From positions 1-10,609 of the forward strand of contig JAHHUJ010000062.1 of NCBI GenBank assembly GCA_020024075.1: DNA of 10,609 nucleotides. Reading direction: 5' to 3'. The position numbers and the translations under genes are program-made. A model generated the notes under the pieces. It saw nothing but the letters and a program-made list of their open reading frames with translations. It was not told where the DNA came from and did not search any database. This document shows positions 1-6,264 of this stretch, in pieces (the stretch's first letter is position 1; every line of letters begins with the position of its first letter). Source of the DNA: Psychrobacter sp. Its GTDB lineage: Bacteria; Pseudomonadota; Gammaproteobacteria; Pseudomonadales; Moraxellaceae.

Positions 1-284
1 GTACGTGCCAAGGCAAATGAGTTAGGCGGAATGATACATTCATCGCCAACGATATCGATAAAACTGTTTTCATCAAAGTTTTTTGGATCCACTATCGCCG
101 AATGCACATTGGTAAAAACTTTAAACTCACGAGCACAACGCACATCATAGCCATAGCTAGAAGTGCCGTAACTGACCAGCTTATCGCCAGCGTCATTAAA
201 ACGGACTTGGCCTGGTTCATATGGCTCAATCATGCCATGTTCTTCAGCCATTTTACGAATCCAGCGGTCAGATTTAATTGACAT
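1..284 (-). CDS. dcd: dCTP deaminase, N-terminal half (partial at window edge)
   Basis: Dcd deaminates dCTP to dUTP in the cytoplasm, feeding dUMP to thymidylate synthesis. The visible 94 codons begin MSIKSDRWIRKMAEEHGM and include SSYGYDVR and, near the cut, IIPPNSFALART, both typical of the Pseudomonas/Acinetobacter-type Dcd. The family is about 188 residues, so roughly half is missing beyond position 1, including the region that normally carries the catalytic residues. The ATG at 284 is preceded by GAGGG with a 6-nt spacer on the minus strand, which fixes the start. It is transcribed in the same direction as DUF2804 and apbC but after a 256-bp gap with its own candidate promoter, so it is probably a separate unit. 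Identification is by recognition of the protein family; bifunctional dCTP deaminase/dUTPase cannot be excluded from half a protein but is less likely. Confidence 0.93.
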   Translation of the reverse strand, partial: MSIKSDRWIRKMAEEHGMIEPYEPGQVRFNDAGDKLVSYGTSSYGYDVRCAREFKVFTNVHSAIVDPKNFDENSFIDIVGDECIIPPNSFALAR

Positions 285-348
285 TTTATACCCTCAAACT
301 ATTGATTTGAAACTACTAACTTAAAATAATATATTATAAAAAATATCA

Positions 349-378
349 ATTATAAAAGATTCAATCTTGTAATGACAG
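349..378 (-). promoter_or_regulatory. Candidate sigma-70 promoter for dcd
   Basis: Read on the minus strand, CTGTCA (378-373) and a perfect TATAAT (354-349) are 18 nt apart, ending about 65 nt upstream of the dcd start. A second TATAAT lies at 338-333 without a well-placed -35. The surrounding DNA is very AT-rich, so chance matches are easy; the perfect -10 and position support it moderately. Confidence 0.45.
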
Positions 379-451
379 CCTCAATACTAATTGTACTAAC
401 GAATTAAACCATTTATTGAGGTTATTTTACGCTCATTAATGACTTTGTGCT

Positions 452-492
452 AATACTGCGGAGTATTCTCTCATTAAAAATGTAAATACTCC
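452..492. other. Two mutually exclusive stem-loops between DUF2804 and dcd
   Basis: AATACT (452-457) can pair with AGTATT (462-467) around a 4-nt GCGG loop. Alternatively GGAGTATT (460-467) can pair with AATACTCC (485-492) around a 17-nt loop. Both use the same central arm, so only one can form at a time. The site is about 50-90 bp beyond the stop of the DUF2804 gene in its transcription direction. Neither hairpin is followed by a U tract on the minus strand, so it is not a canonical terminator; it may be a 3' end processing structure or an operator. Confidence 0.4.
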
Positions 493-540
493 TTACTGGC
501 TTATATTTTTTCTTAATTAGATGAGCTACATTAGCCGCAT

Positions 541-1689
541 TTACCATTTAGCAAAATGATCTTCTGCCAACCCCATCACTTGGTCTAAAACTATCACCTC
601 ATCATTTGCAAGCCTAATGTGACCAGAATAATAGCCTATCCACTGCTCAAAGATGCTAGCTACTAAGGCATAGTTATCTGTTTTTTTATAGACTTTGATG
701 GGGGTAAAGATTAATTCAATATCAATCTTGCTCCAGCCCAGGTTTTGATGGCTGATACTCCAAGTAGTGCTCTTGTTACCATCTAGACTGCCTCTTCGGA
801 ACATCACTGGCGGTAAATAATGAATCTTACCGTCTAGCCAGCAAGCATTCTCACTGATCCCAGTTTCATTAACGCCCATAGATAAATTAAGCATAAACTG
901 CCGACCATCCTCAAGCTGGGTATTAATACAGCTCCAGAACCAGTTGGTCTCATGACGCATAAAGCCTAAAGTCCAATCCAAATTGGCACGGGTTGAGGCA
1001 TCAAATTCAAGCCGACTTATAGTATGGGTATTAGTGTAGATATTAGTGTGAGTATCTGCCTCACTGTCATTTGTTTTAGTTTTAAAATAATGCTTGGACA
1101 AGCTATGTAAGATTAACTCGCCTGAAGCAACATCAAAAGGTTCTTTTTGGGTAAAAGTCCAACCTCGTCTACCTGATGGCGAGCACACGGCTAGTGGCTG
1201 CTGTGCTCGCTGTAAATCAGCGTTCACAGCAAACACTTTACTATTTAATCTGACACTGACAAGCTCTGGTGAAAAAGTCATTTTTAGTGCCAGCTTATTG
1301 TGCTCAAAGATCATCTCACCGTTTTTATGATCGCCACTAAACTGAGCATTGATAGTTAAAGGCAGCAAGGCTTCAACTATTTCGAACTGCTGAGTCTCTT
1401 CATGATAAATATAAGCAAAAGCCGTCGTCGCCAGCTTAATTGTGGCGACTGCCATACATATTCGATAAGGCCCATGTACTATTTGAATAAAGGCAAATTG
1501 ATTGGCTTTTAATTGCTTACGCCACTGAGCAATAGGCTTCTGTGAAATTAAATGGCTATAATAATCCAAATAATTTATTTGATTCACCTTGGAGAATACC
1601 CCAAACTGAGGTTGGCCCTGCTCTATAAGCTTATCAATATAGGGCAAGTCATAGGTAGAGAGCAAATCATAGGTAGTTTTATTTGTCAT
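541..1689 (-). CDS. DUF2804 family protein
   Basis: This 382-residue protein belongs to the DUF2804 family, whose function is unknown. Recognisable signatures are RHETNWFW (residues 245-252), HYLPPVMF (290-297), QWIGYYSGHIRL (349-360) and the C-terminal GLAEDHFAKW (373-382), which closes the protein as is usual for the family. There is no signal peptide or membrane segment, so it is probably cytoplasmic. Residues about 205-223 are a Thr/His/Asn-rich stretch encoded by a 12-bp tandem duplication, probably a surface loop. The start ATG overlaps the apbC stop by one base (TAATG) and has no clear Shine-Dalgarno of its own, which points to translational coupling with apbC. A link to Fe-S metabolism is suggested only by this coupling. 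The family assignment is by motif memory, not a search. Confidence 0.85.
   Translation of the reverse strand: MTNKTTYDLLSTYDLPYIDKLIEQGQPQFGVFSKVNQINYLDYYSHLISQKPIAQWRKQLKANQFAFIQIVHGPYRICMAVATIKLATTAFAYIYHEETQQFEIVEALLPLTINAQFSGDHKNGEMIFEHNKLALKMTFSPELVSVRLNSKVFAVNADLQRAQQPLAVCSPSGRRGWTFTQKEPFDVASGELILHSLSKHYFKTKTNDSEADTHTNIYTNTHTISRLEFDASTRANLDWTLGFMRHETNWFWSCINTQLEDGRQFMLNLSMGVNETGISENACWLDGKIHYLPPVMFRRGSLDGNKSTTWSISHQNLGWSKIDIELIFTPIKVYKKTDNYALVASIFEQWIGYYSGHIRLANDEVIVLDQVMGLAEDHFAKW
1029..1052. repeat. 12-bp tandem repeat, two copies, inside the DUF2804 gene
   Basis: TATTAGTGTAGA (1029-1040) is followed directly by TATTAGTGTGAG (1041-1052). The unit is four codons long, so it keeps the frame and produces the repeated Thr/His/Asn run near residues 213-220. 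It looks like an in-frame slippage or duplication product in a tolerant loop. Confidence 0.7.
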
Positions 1690-2939
1690 TAGAATATACG
1701 ACCATCATCACGCTTCTTAGCAAATTTCTCTATATTTGCTTCGATATTCGTGGCGATATCAAGATAGAACTGAGCATAGTCATCACCCTGCCCCTCATTA
1801 GCAATGACGCTGGGCACGCCCTTGTCTGCTTGAGCTCGAATGTCGCTAGCTAGGGGAAGTTGCCCTAACAACGGCACCTGATATTCTTTAGCAATAGACT
1901 CTCCACCGCCTGCTCCAAATATAGCTTCTGTATGGCCACAGTTTGAGCAAGTATGTAGCGCCATATTCTCCACCACACCGATCACAGGAATGCTGGTTTT
2001 ATTGAACATCTCAATGCCTTTTTGGGCATCCATTAGGGCAATATGTTGCGGCGTGGTGACAATAACCGCACCAGTAACGGGAATGCGCTGAGCCAATGTT
2101 AACTGGATATCTCCCGTACCCGGCGGCATATCAATCACCAAGTAATCGAGCATTGGCCAGTTGGTCTGATTAAATAGCTGCATGAGTGCCCCAGTGGCTT
2201 TTGGACCACGCCAAGCCACTGGGGTGTTATCGCCATCAAGTAAGCTGCCAATAGATAGCATGGCCATACCATGAGCTTCTACCGGCACAAATTGCTCATT
2301 TTCTAGCTGAGGTTTCACCCCCTCTACACCAAGCATGCTAGGTATAGATGGGCCGTAGATATCTGCATCTAGCACCCCAACACGATTACCCAACTTTTGT
2401 AATGCCAAAGCAATATTAACCGTAGTAGTAGATTTGCCCACACCGCCTTTACCTGAGGCCACCACTAAAATGTGCTTAATACGCGGATGAGGCTGCAGGC
2501 TTGATTGAGTCGGAGCACGTTTGGTAATTGGTGGCTCGGCTTCTGTAGACTGCTTGGCAGCAGCATCGATGGTTTTTGGCAAAGTCTTGGCGCTGCCTTT
2601 GGTAGAGCTAACCGGCATAGAGCTATTATCTGACATGGTATTGACTCCATTAGCTTTGGGTAGCAGGGTAATATTTAAGTTAACTTCTTCTATACCAAGA
2701 GGCTTTAGTTTGAGGCCAAGCTGTCTTTGCACCTCCTCAGGATTTGCCTGCTCATCTAAGCGCAAATCTAAAGTCACTGTATCCCCATGATGTTGAAAAT
2801 TAGTTAACTCATTTCTACCACGACCCTGCGGATAATGAGCCATTACCTCTTTTGCCGCTGCTTTTAACTGTGCTGTTCGCTGAGAATCTTCATTTTTTAG
2901 GGTATTTTTTTGAATCGTTTTTTTTATAAAATCAAACAT
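1689..2939 (-). CDS. apbC: Iron-sulfur cluster carrier ATPase ApbC/Mrp
   Basis: ApbC is a cytoplasmic P-loop NTPase of the Mrp/NBP35 family that binds and delivers Fe-S clusters to apoproteins. Residues about 20-95 match the MIP18 (formerly DUF59) domain. Residues about 155-400 are the ATPase: deviant Walker A GKGGVGKST (163-171), DADIYGPSIPSMLG (191-204), a Walker B-like VIDMPPGTGD (268-277), and the CxxC cluster-binding motif C331-S-N-C334. The protein ends RDDGRIF. At 416 residues it is longer than the usual 350-380; the excess is a Ser/Thr/Pro/Gln-rich linker at about 96-150 between the two domains. The ATG at 2939 has GAGGG upstream with a 7-nt spacer. It overlaps the DUF2804 start by one base and is divergent from metG, a neighbour pair also seen in other gammaproteobacteria. 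Confidence 0.95.
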   Translation of the reverse strand: MFDFIKKTIQKNTLKNEDSQRTAQLKAAAKEVMAHYPQGRGRNELTNFQHHGDTVTLDLRLDEQANPEEVQRQLGLKLKPLGIEEVNLNITLLPKANGVNTMSDNSSMPVSSTKGSAKTLPKTIDAAAKQSTEAEPPITKRAPTQSSLQPHPRIKHILVVASGKGGVGKSTTTVNIALALQKLGNRVGVLDADIYGPSIPSMLGVEGVKPQLENEQFVPVEAHGMAMLSIGSLLDGDNTPVAWRGPKATGALMQLFNQTNWPMLDYLVIDMPPGTGDIQLTLAQRIPVTGAVIVTTPQHIALMDAQKGIEMFNKTSIPVIGVVENMALHTCSNCGHTEAIFGAGGGESIAKEYQVPLLGQLPLASDIRAQADKGVPSVIANEGQGDDYAQFYLDIATNIEANIEKFAKKRDDGRIF

Positions 2940-2980
2940 TACTGTCCCTCAAACCTTACGTGCGCTTATAAGTTCGTGAC

Positions 2981-3014
2981 TATTTTTATAGAGCTAATAT
3001 TTTTATAGAGCTAA
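2981..3014. repeat. Perfect 17-bp tandem duplication
   Basis: TATTTTTATAGAGCTAA occurs twice head to tail (2981-2997 and 2998-3014) with no mismatch, followed by another TA. It lies about 40 bp upstream of the apbC start codon, inside its probable 5' leader or promoter. Perfect identity suggests a recent duplication. Confidence 0.85.
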
Positions 3015-3042
3015 TAGTATAGTGCTAACTATGAGTGGTTAA

Positions 3043-3087
3043 TTTGAGTGCTGTATATTTAAGTACTATATATTTGAGTGCTATATA
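3043..3087. repeat. 15-bp tandem repeat, three copies
   Basis: TTTGAGTGCTGTATA (3043-3057), TTTAAGTACTATATA (3058-3072) and TTTGAGTGCTATATA (3073-3087) are adjacent and in exact register, with one to three differences between copies. Each unit ends in a TATA run, so on either strand it adds -10-like sequence about 100-150 bp upstream of apbC. Confidence 0.8.
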
Positions 3088-3129
3088 TAAAAGATTGGCA
3101 TATCACTATAACTTCTTAAATACTAGATC

Positions 3130-3149
3130 TGTCATGACACAGCTGTCAT
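3130..3149. promoter_or_regulatory. Overlapping TGTCAT palindromes, possible operator
   Basis: TGTCATGACA (3130-3139) is a perfect 10-bp palindrome. Its right part also forms ATGACA-CAGC-TGTCAT (3134-3149) with the next motif. So three TGTCAT half-sites in alternating orientation lie within 20 bp, between two divergent genes. This arrangement resembles a binding site for a dimeric regulator, but no regulator is indicated by the context. Confidence 0.35.
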
Positions 3150-3214
3150 ATCATTATTGGTTGCCATTATAGCTTGTGACAACAAAAGATTCATTTTATT
3201 TACTACTAAAGCGT

Positions 3215-3243
3215 ACTTCTATTTGGCTCATAAAGCCAGAAGT
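3215..3243. other. Bulged stem-loop in the apbC upstream region
   Basis: ACTTCT (3215-3220) pairs with AGAAGT (3238-3243), and GGCT (3225-3228) with AGCC (3234-3237), giving a 10-bp stem with a 4-nt ATTT bulge and a 5-nt CATAA loop. There is no U tract on either side, so it is not an obvious terminator. It sits about 90 bp outside the IS remnant. Confidence 0.35.
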
Positions 3244-3335
3244 AAGAAATATTTTCATCAAACACAAAGCCTCTAACGGTGATCACGATAACGCTATAGT
3301 TGTTAAGTAAGATTAATTAACAATTTATTTTTAAC

Positions 3336-3356
3336 ACCCCACTCTCCACACTTTAG
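3336..3356 (+). repeat. Left terminal inverted repeat of the IS982-family remnant
   Basis: The sequence starts ACCCCACTCTC, then C, then ACACTTTAG. It matches the reverse complement of 3850-3871 with one substitution and one single-base length difference in the T run. The transposase C-terminal frame runs straight through this repeat. Confidence 0.8.
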
Positions 3357-3783
3357 TAGCCATTCAAACTGAAGAGGCGGGTTACCAAGTTTTTTATTTA
3401 AAATAAAACAGAAGTTATGCGCTAATATTTTGCGCGTTAAACGATGAGACAAATGCCATAAATCCGTGGATGTTATCCACTTGGGTTTGAGCCACTCGCT
3501 GTTGTATGTGCTGTTTAACAAAGTACAAGTTAGCACATTGCTTGGCGAAGTTAGGATAAGAGCCAAGGCCTGGAAACCAAGATAACCAGTGATGTTTAAA
3601 GTATTGCCATATCTGTTTGTCTTGATCCATACCCATAAATTCACCAACTAACTCCATACTGATAATCTCAGTATCGCTAAGTTTAGGAGCAAAACCGCCT
3701 CTTCTTAACGGTTTTTGAACGACTAAGTTGTAATATTCCTCTACCATTAGGTAAATATTAATGATAAATTCGTCAAGTGACAT
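3336..3783 (-). pseudogene. IS982-family transposase, internally deleted and frameshifted
   Basis: From the ATG at 3783 the frame reads MSLDEFIINIY and continues through LRRGGFAPKLSDTEIISMELVGEF- and IWQYFKHHWLSWFP-like segments to CANLYFVKQHIQQ, the usual N-terminal third of IS982 transposases. At about 3465-3500 the sequence jumps to the family's C-terminal segment, HRLTRKILAHNFCF followed by LNKKLGNPPLQFEWLL, which is in another frame. The original frame instead ends at 3415. The C-terminal frame has no stop inside the element and runs out to 3303. Roughly 105 N-terminal and 35 C-terminal residues remain of about 290; the DDE catalytic residues are in the missing part. The 3783 start is preferred over an upstream in-frame TTG at 3846 because it matches the family start and has AAGGA upstream. 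Confidence 0.85.
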
Positions 3784-3849
3784 CTCATTGTCCTTGGTCT
3801 TCTTGGTCGAAAACTTTAAGGATAGTGAGGTGTCATTTTTTTTCAACCC

Positions 3850-3871
3850 CTAAAAGTGTTGAGAGTGGGGT
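3850..3871 (-). repeat. Right terminal inverted repeat of the IS982-family remnant
   Basis: Read on the minus strand this begins ACCCCACTCTC, then A, then ACACTTTTAG, the partner of 3336-3356. It is the transposase-start end of the element, about 67 bp upstream of the transposase ATG. Confidence 0.8.
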
Positions 3872-3911
3872 AGCCTATTTAAATAGAGGTTAATTCCCAT
3901 TTTTCTGCCAT

Positions 3912-3941
3912 TTGCGGTATCATAGGCACACATCTTATATT
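3912..3941 (+). promoter_or_regulatory. Candidate promoter for metG
   Basis: TTGCGG (3912-3917) and TATATT (3936-3941) are separated by 18 nt and would start a transcript with a leader of about 35-40 nt before the GTG at 3985. The promoter lies entirely outside the IS remnant, 40 bp beyond its right end, so metG expression does not seem to depend on the IS. The -35 match is moderate. Confidence 0.45.
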
Positions 3942-3984
3942 CAGATAATCCTCTTAAAAATTAATAAACTTTATAGGTGATTTT

Positions 3985-6078
3985 GTGCGTCAAATTCTTG
4001 TTACCAGTGCCCTTCCCTATGCCAATGGCAATATCCACTTGGGTCATCTCTTAGAACATATTCAAACTGATATCTGGGTGCGCGCTATGAAAGCCCAAGG
4101 TCATCAGGTAACTTATGTTTGTGCCGATGACGCACATGGTACGAGTATCATGCTGAAAGCAGAACAACAAGGCATTACTCCAGAACAGCTTATCTCAGAA
4201 GTCAAAAGCTCACATCAAGCAGACTTTGCTAAATTTCTAATTAACTACGACAACTATCACACCACTCATTCTGAAGAAAACAAAGAGTTCTCGGAATTAA
4301 TTTACCGTCGTCTAAATAGCGAGGGTCATATTACAACCAAAGATGTGGAACAGTTGTTTGACCCTGAGAAGAATTTATTTTTAGCTGATCGTTTTGTGAA
4401 AGGTGAATGTCCAAAATGTGAAGCTAAAGACCAATACGGCGATAACTGCGAAGTGTGCGGCACCACTTATAATGCCACTGAACTAAAAAATCCTTACTCG
4501 ACTCTATCGGGTGCGACGCCTGTTCTAAAAACCTCAAAGCACTATTTCTTTAACTTGCCTGAATTTGAAACTTTCTTAAAACAGTGGACCAAAGATGAAG
4601 GACGTTTGCAGTCATCCGTGTCTAACAAACTTCAAGAATGGTTTGAATCTGGTCTGGCCAGTTGGGACATCTCGCGTGATGGTCCTTATTTTGGTTTTAA
4701 AATTCCAGACACCCCTGAAGGCGAGCCTGATAAATACTTTTATGTGTGGCTAGATGCACCTATCGGTTATATGGCCAGCTTCAAAAATTTATGCAAACAG
4801 CGTCAGGATTCAACTGATCCACTTAAACCAGCGCTAAACTTTGATGATTATTGGCTGGAGGAAAATCAGCATAAAACTGAGCTGTACCACTTTATTGGTA
4901 AAGACATTGTTTATTTCCACGCTTTATTCTGGCCAGCCATGTTAGCCGGTGCTCAATACCGTACACCAACAGGGGTCTTCGCTCATGGTTTCCTAATGGT
5001 GAATGGCGAAAAAATGAGTAAATCGCGCGGCACATTCATCCAAGCTGAAACCTTTGCTAAGCACCTTCACCCAGAGTATCTACGCTATTACTTTGCCACT
5101 AAGCTATCAGATAAAGTTGAGGACATGAACCTAGACTTTGCAGACTTTATACAAAAGGTCAACTCTGACATGGTCGGTAAAGTGGTGAATATTGCTAGCC
5201 GTAGTGCCGGCTTCATCGTTAAAAAATATGACGGTATGCTGTCTGAAAACTGCGCTGAGCCTGAGCTGTTGAATGAGATTGTTCGTAGCGGTGAAGACAT
5301 TGCAGCCGCTTATGAAAACCGTGAGTTTAGCCGAGCCATGCGCCTAATTATGCAGTGTGCAGACAAGGCCAACGAATACATCGATAGCAAGAAACCTTGG
5401 GCGATGGCAAAAGAAGAAGGCCGTGAGCAAGAAGTTCAAGACGTATGTAGTGTGGCCATCAATATCTTCCGTCAACTGATGGTATATCTAGCCCCAGTAT
5501 TACCTGAGCTTACCGACAATGCTAAGGCCTTCTTAAACATTGATGATTTAAGTTTTGCTAGCCGTCATGAGCTGTTATTAGGTCATAAAATCAATAAGTT
5601 TAAGCCTCTAATGCAGCGTATTGAACAATCACAGATTGATGCCATGATTGAAGACTCTAAGCAAGATTTACAAGCCACAGCTGCGCCAGCTCCTGTAGCG
5701 GAAGACAAAACATCTTCTTCAAATAAAAAAGCGGATACTACTGCCAGCGACCACATTGAGTTTGATGACTTCATGAAGGTTGAGATGACTGTGGCACAAG
5801 TGCTTGAGTGTAACTATGTGGAAGGTGCTGATAAGCTGTTGCAGTTCACACTAGATATCGGTAAAGACCAACCAATTAATGTCTTTAGTGGCATTCGCAA
5901 ATTTTATGAACCTGAACAGCTGGCGAATAAAAAAGTCATCTGCGTAACCAACTTAGCACCACGTAAGATGAAGTTTGGAGTTTCAGAAGGTATGATTTTA
6001 TCTTCTGGTGACCCAAAAACTGGGCTGGTAGTAATTACTTTGCCAGATGAGTGCCAAGTAGGTGATAAATTGGCTTAA
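3985..6078 (+). CDS. metG: Methionyl-tRNA synthetase
   Basis: MetG charges tRNA-Met with methionine using ATP in the cytoplasm and is essential. The 697-residue protein is full length for the dimeric, E. coli-like form (677 residues there). The class I catalytic domain shows the HIGH motif as HLGH (residues 18-21) after ALPYANGNI, CADDAHGT (46-53), a zinc knuckle with two CxxC pairs (C142/C145 and C155/C158), and KMSKS (343-347) in NGEKMSKSRG. An anticodon-binding helical domain follows (about 390-555), then an Ala/Ser/Lys-rich linker (about 560-590) and a C-terminal tRNA-binding OB fold of the EMAP/Trbp111 type (about 592-697) that also mediates dimerisation. The start is GTG at 3985, preceded by AGGTGA only 4 nt away, and matches the family N terminus. 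It is divergent from apbC and ends in a strong terminator, so it is probably monocistronic. Confidence 0.98.
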   Translation: MRQILVTSALPYANGNIHLGHLLEHIQTDIWVRAMKAQGHQVTYVCADDAHGTSIMLKAEQQGITPEQLISEVKSSHQADFAKFLINYDNYHTTHSEENKEFSELIYRRLNSEGHITTKDVEQLFDPEKNLFLADRFVKGECPKCEAKDQYGDNCEVCGTTYNATELKNPYSTLSGATPVLKTSKHYFFNLPEFETFLKQWTKDEGRLQSSVSNKLQEWFESGLASWDISRDGPYFGFKIPDTPEGEPDKYFYVWLDAPIGYMASFKNLCKQRQDSTDPLKPALNFDDYWLEENQHKTELYHFIGKDIVYFHALFWPAMLAGAQYRTPTGVFAHGFLMVNGEKMSKSRGTFIQAETFAKHLHPEYLRYYFATKLSDKVEDMNLDFADFIQKVNSDMVGKVVNIASRSAGFIVKKYDGMLSENCAEPELLNEIVRSGEDIAAAYENREFSRAMRLIMQCADKANEYIDSKKPWAMAKEEGREQEVQDVCSVAINIFRQLMVYLAPVLPELTDNAKAFLNIDDLSFASRHELLLGHKINKFKPLMQRIEQSQIDAMIEDSKQDLQATAAPAPVAEDKTSSSNKKADTTASDHIEFDDFMKVEMTVAQVLECNYVEGADKLLQFTLDIGKDQPINVFSGIRKFYEPEQLANKKVICVTNLAPRKMKFGVSEGMILSSGDPKTGLVVITLPDECQVGDKLA

Positions 6079-6137
6079 ACACCCGCTGTAATAAAAGACT
6101 ATTCATACTAATTAATAGCTTGCAATTAGTCGCTAAG

Positions 6138-6167
6138 AAGCCGATGTTATCTACATCGGCTTTTTTT
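6138..6167 (+). terminator. Rho-independent terminator of metG
   Basis: A perfect 10-bp stem AAGCCGATGT / ACATCGGCTT with a 5-nt loop is followed by seven T residues (6161-6167), about 60 bp after the metG stop. A weaker stem, ACTAATT (6107-6113) with AATTAGT (6124-6130), lies just before it. This isolates metG from the ABC cassette. Confidence 0.93.
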
Positions 6168-6212
6168 ATTAGCCTTTATAGTCACTGGCTACTTTTTTTA
6201 TTTCCCAGTTGT

Positions 6213-6241
6213 GTTACATTATTGTAATATAGACTTACACT
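6213..6241 (+). promoter_or_regulatory. Candidate promoter and palindromic operator of the ABC transporter operon
   Basis: GTTACA (6213-6218) and TACACT (6236-6241) are 17 nt apart, a plausible but weak sigma-70 promoter 24 bp before the first gene. Overlapping it, TTACA-TTAT-TGTAA (6214-6227) is a perfect palindrome covering the -35 and the following spacer, where a bound repressor would block polymerase. An alternative -10, TAATAT, lies at 6225-6230 without a good -35. No T-box or other riboswitch is recognisable. Confidence 0.35.
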
Positions 6242-6264
6242 GTTAAACTTAAACGGATTCTCAA

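Larger units (their letters stand above)
2940..3335. other. Gene-free, repeat-rich region upstream of apbC
   Basis: These 396 bp contain no credible ORF. They should hold the apbC promoter on the minus strand. A perfect TATAAT is present on that strand at 3171-3166, but I see no matching -35 for it and it is over 220 nt from the start codon, so I do not call a promoter. Content is two blocks of short tandem repeats (2981-3014 and 3043-3087), a TGTCAT-type palindrome (3130-3149), a bulged stem-loop (3215-3243) and an 8-bp palindrome GTGATCAC near 3280. Confidence 0.6.
3336..3871 (-). mobile_element. Internally deleted IS982-family insertion sequence
   Basis: The element is bounded by imperfect terminal inverted repeats (3336-3356 and 3850-3871) that both begin ACCCCACTCTC. 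Between them lie the first third and the last part of an IS982-type transposase gene on the minus strand. IS982 elements are usually about 1 kb, so at 536 bp about half is gone, including the catalytic core. No matching target-site duplication is visible next to the ends (AAC on the left, AGC on the right), which fits an old or rearranged insertion. It could in principle be moved in trans by a full-length relative because both ends remain. It lies between the divergent apbC and metG genes, its right end 113 bp from the metG start. Confidence 0.82.

Noticed and set aside
1094..1330. Plus-strand open frame of 78 codons opposite the DUF2804 gene
   Set aside because: It is antisense to a conserved protein-coding sequence and has no recognisable domain or initiation signal.
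2521..2790. Plus-strand open frame of 89 codons opposite apbC
   Set aside because: It lies wholly antisense to a well-supported gene, resembles no known family and has no ribosome site; it is a shadow of the apbC coding sequence.
3043..3087. Possible CRISPR array
   Set aside because: The three 15-bp units are directly adjacent without spacers and no cas gene is nearby; it is a simple tandem repeat.
3166..3171. TATAAT on the minus strand as the apbC promoter
   Set aside because: There is no -35 hexamer at the right spacing and it is over 220 nt from the start codon; AT-rich DNA makes such a match likely by chance.
3784..3846. TTG start at 3846 extending the transposase by 21 codons
   Set aside because: The extension reads through the area next to the inverted repeat, has no ribosome site, and does not match the usual family start MSLDEF, which has an ATG at 3783.
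3325..3885. Target-site duplication of the IS remnant
   Set aside because: The bases just outside the two ends (ending TTTTTAAC on the left, starting AGCCTATT on the right) do not repeat each other, so no duplication can be claimed.
5583..5774. Minus-strand open frame in the metG linker region
   Set aside because: It is produced by the Ala/Ser/Lys-rich codons of the MetG linker read on the other strand; no independent signals.
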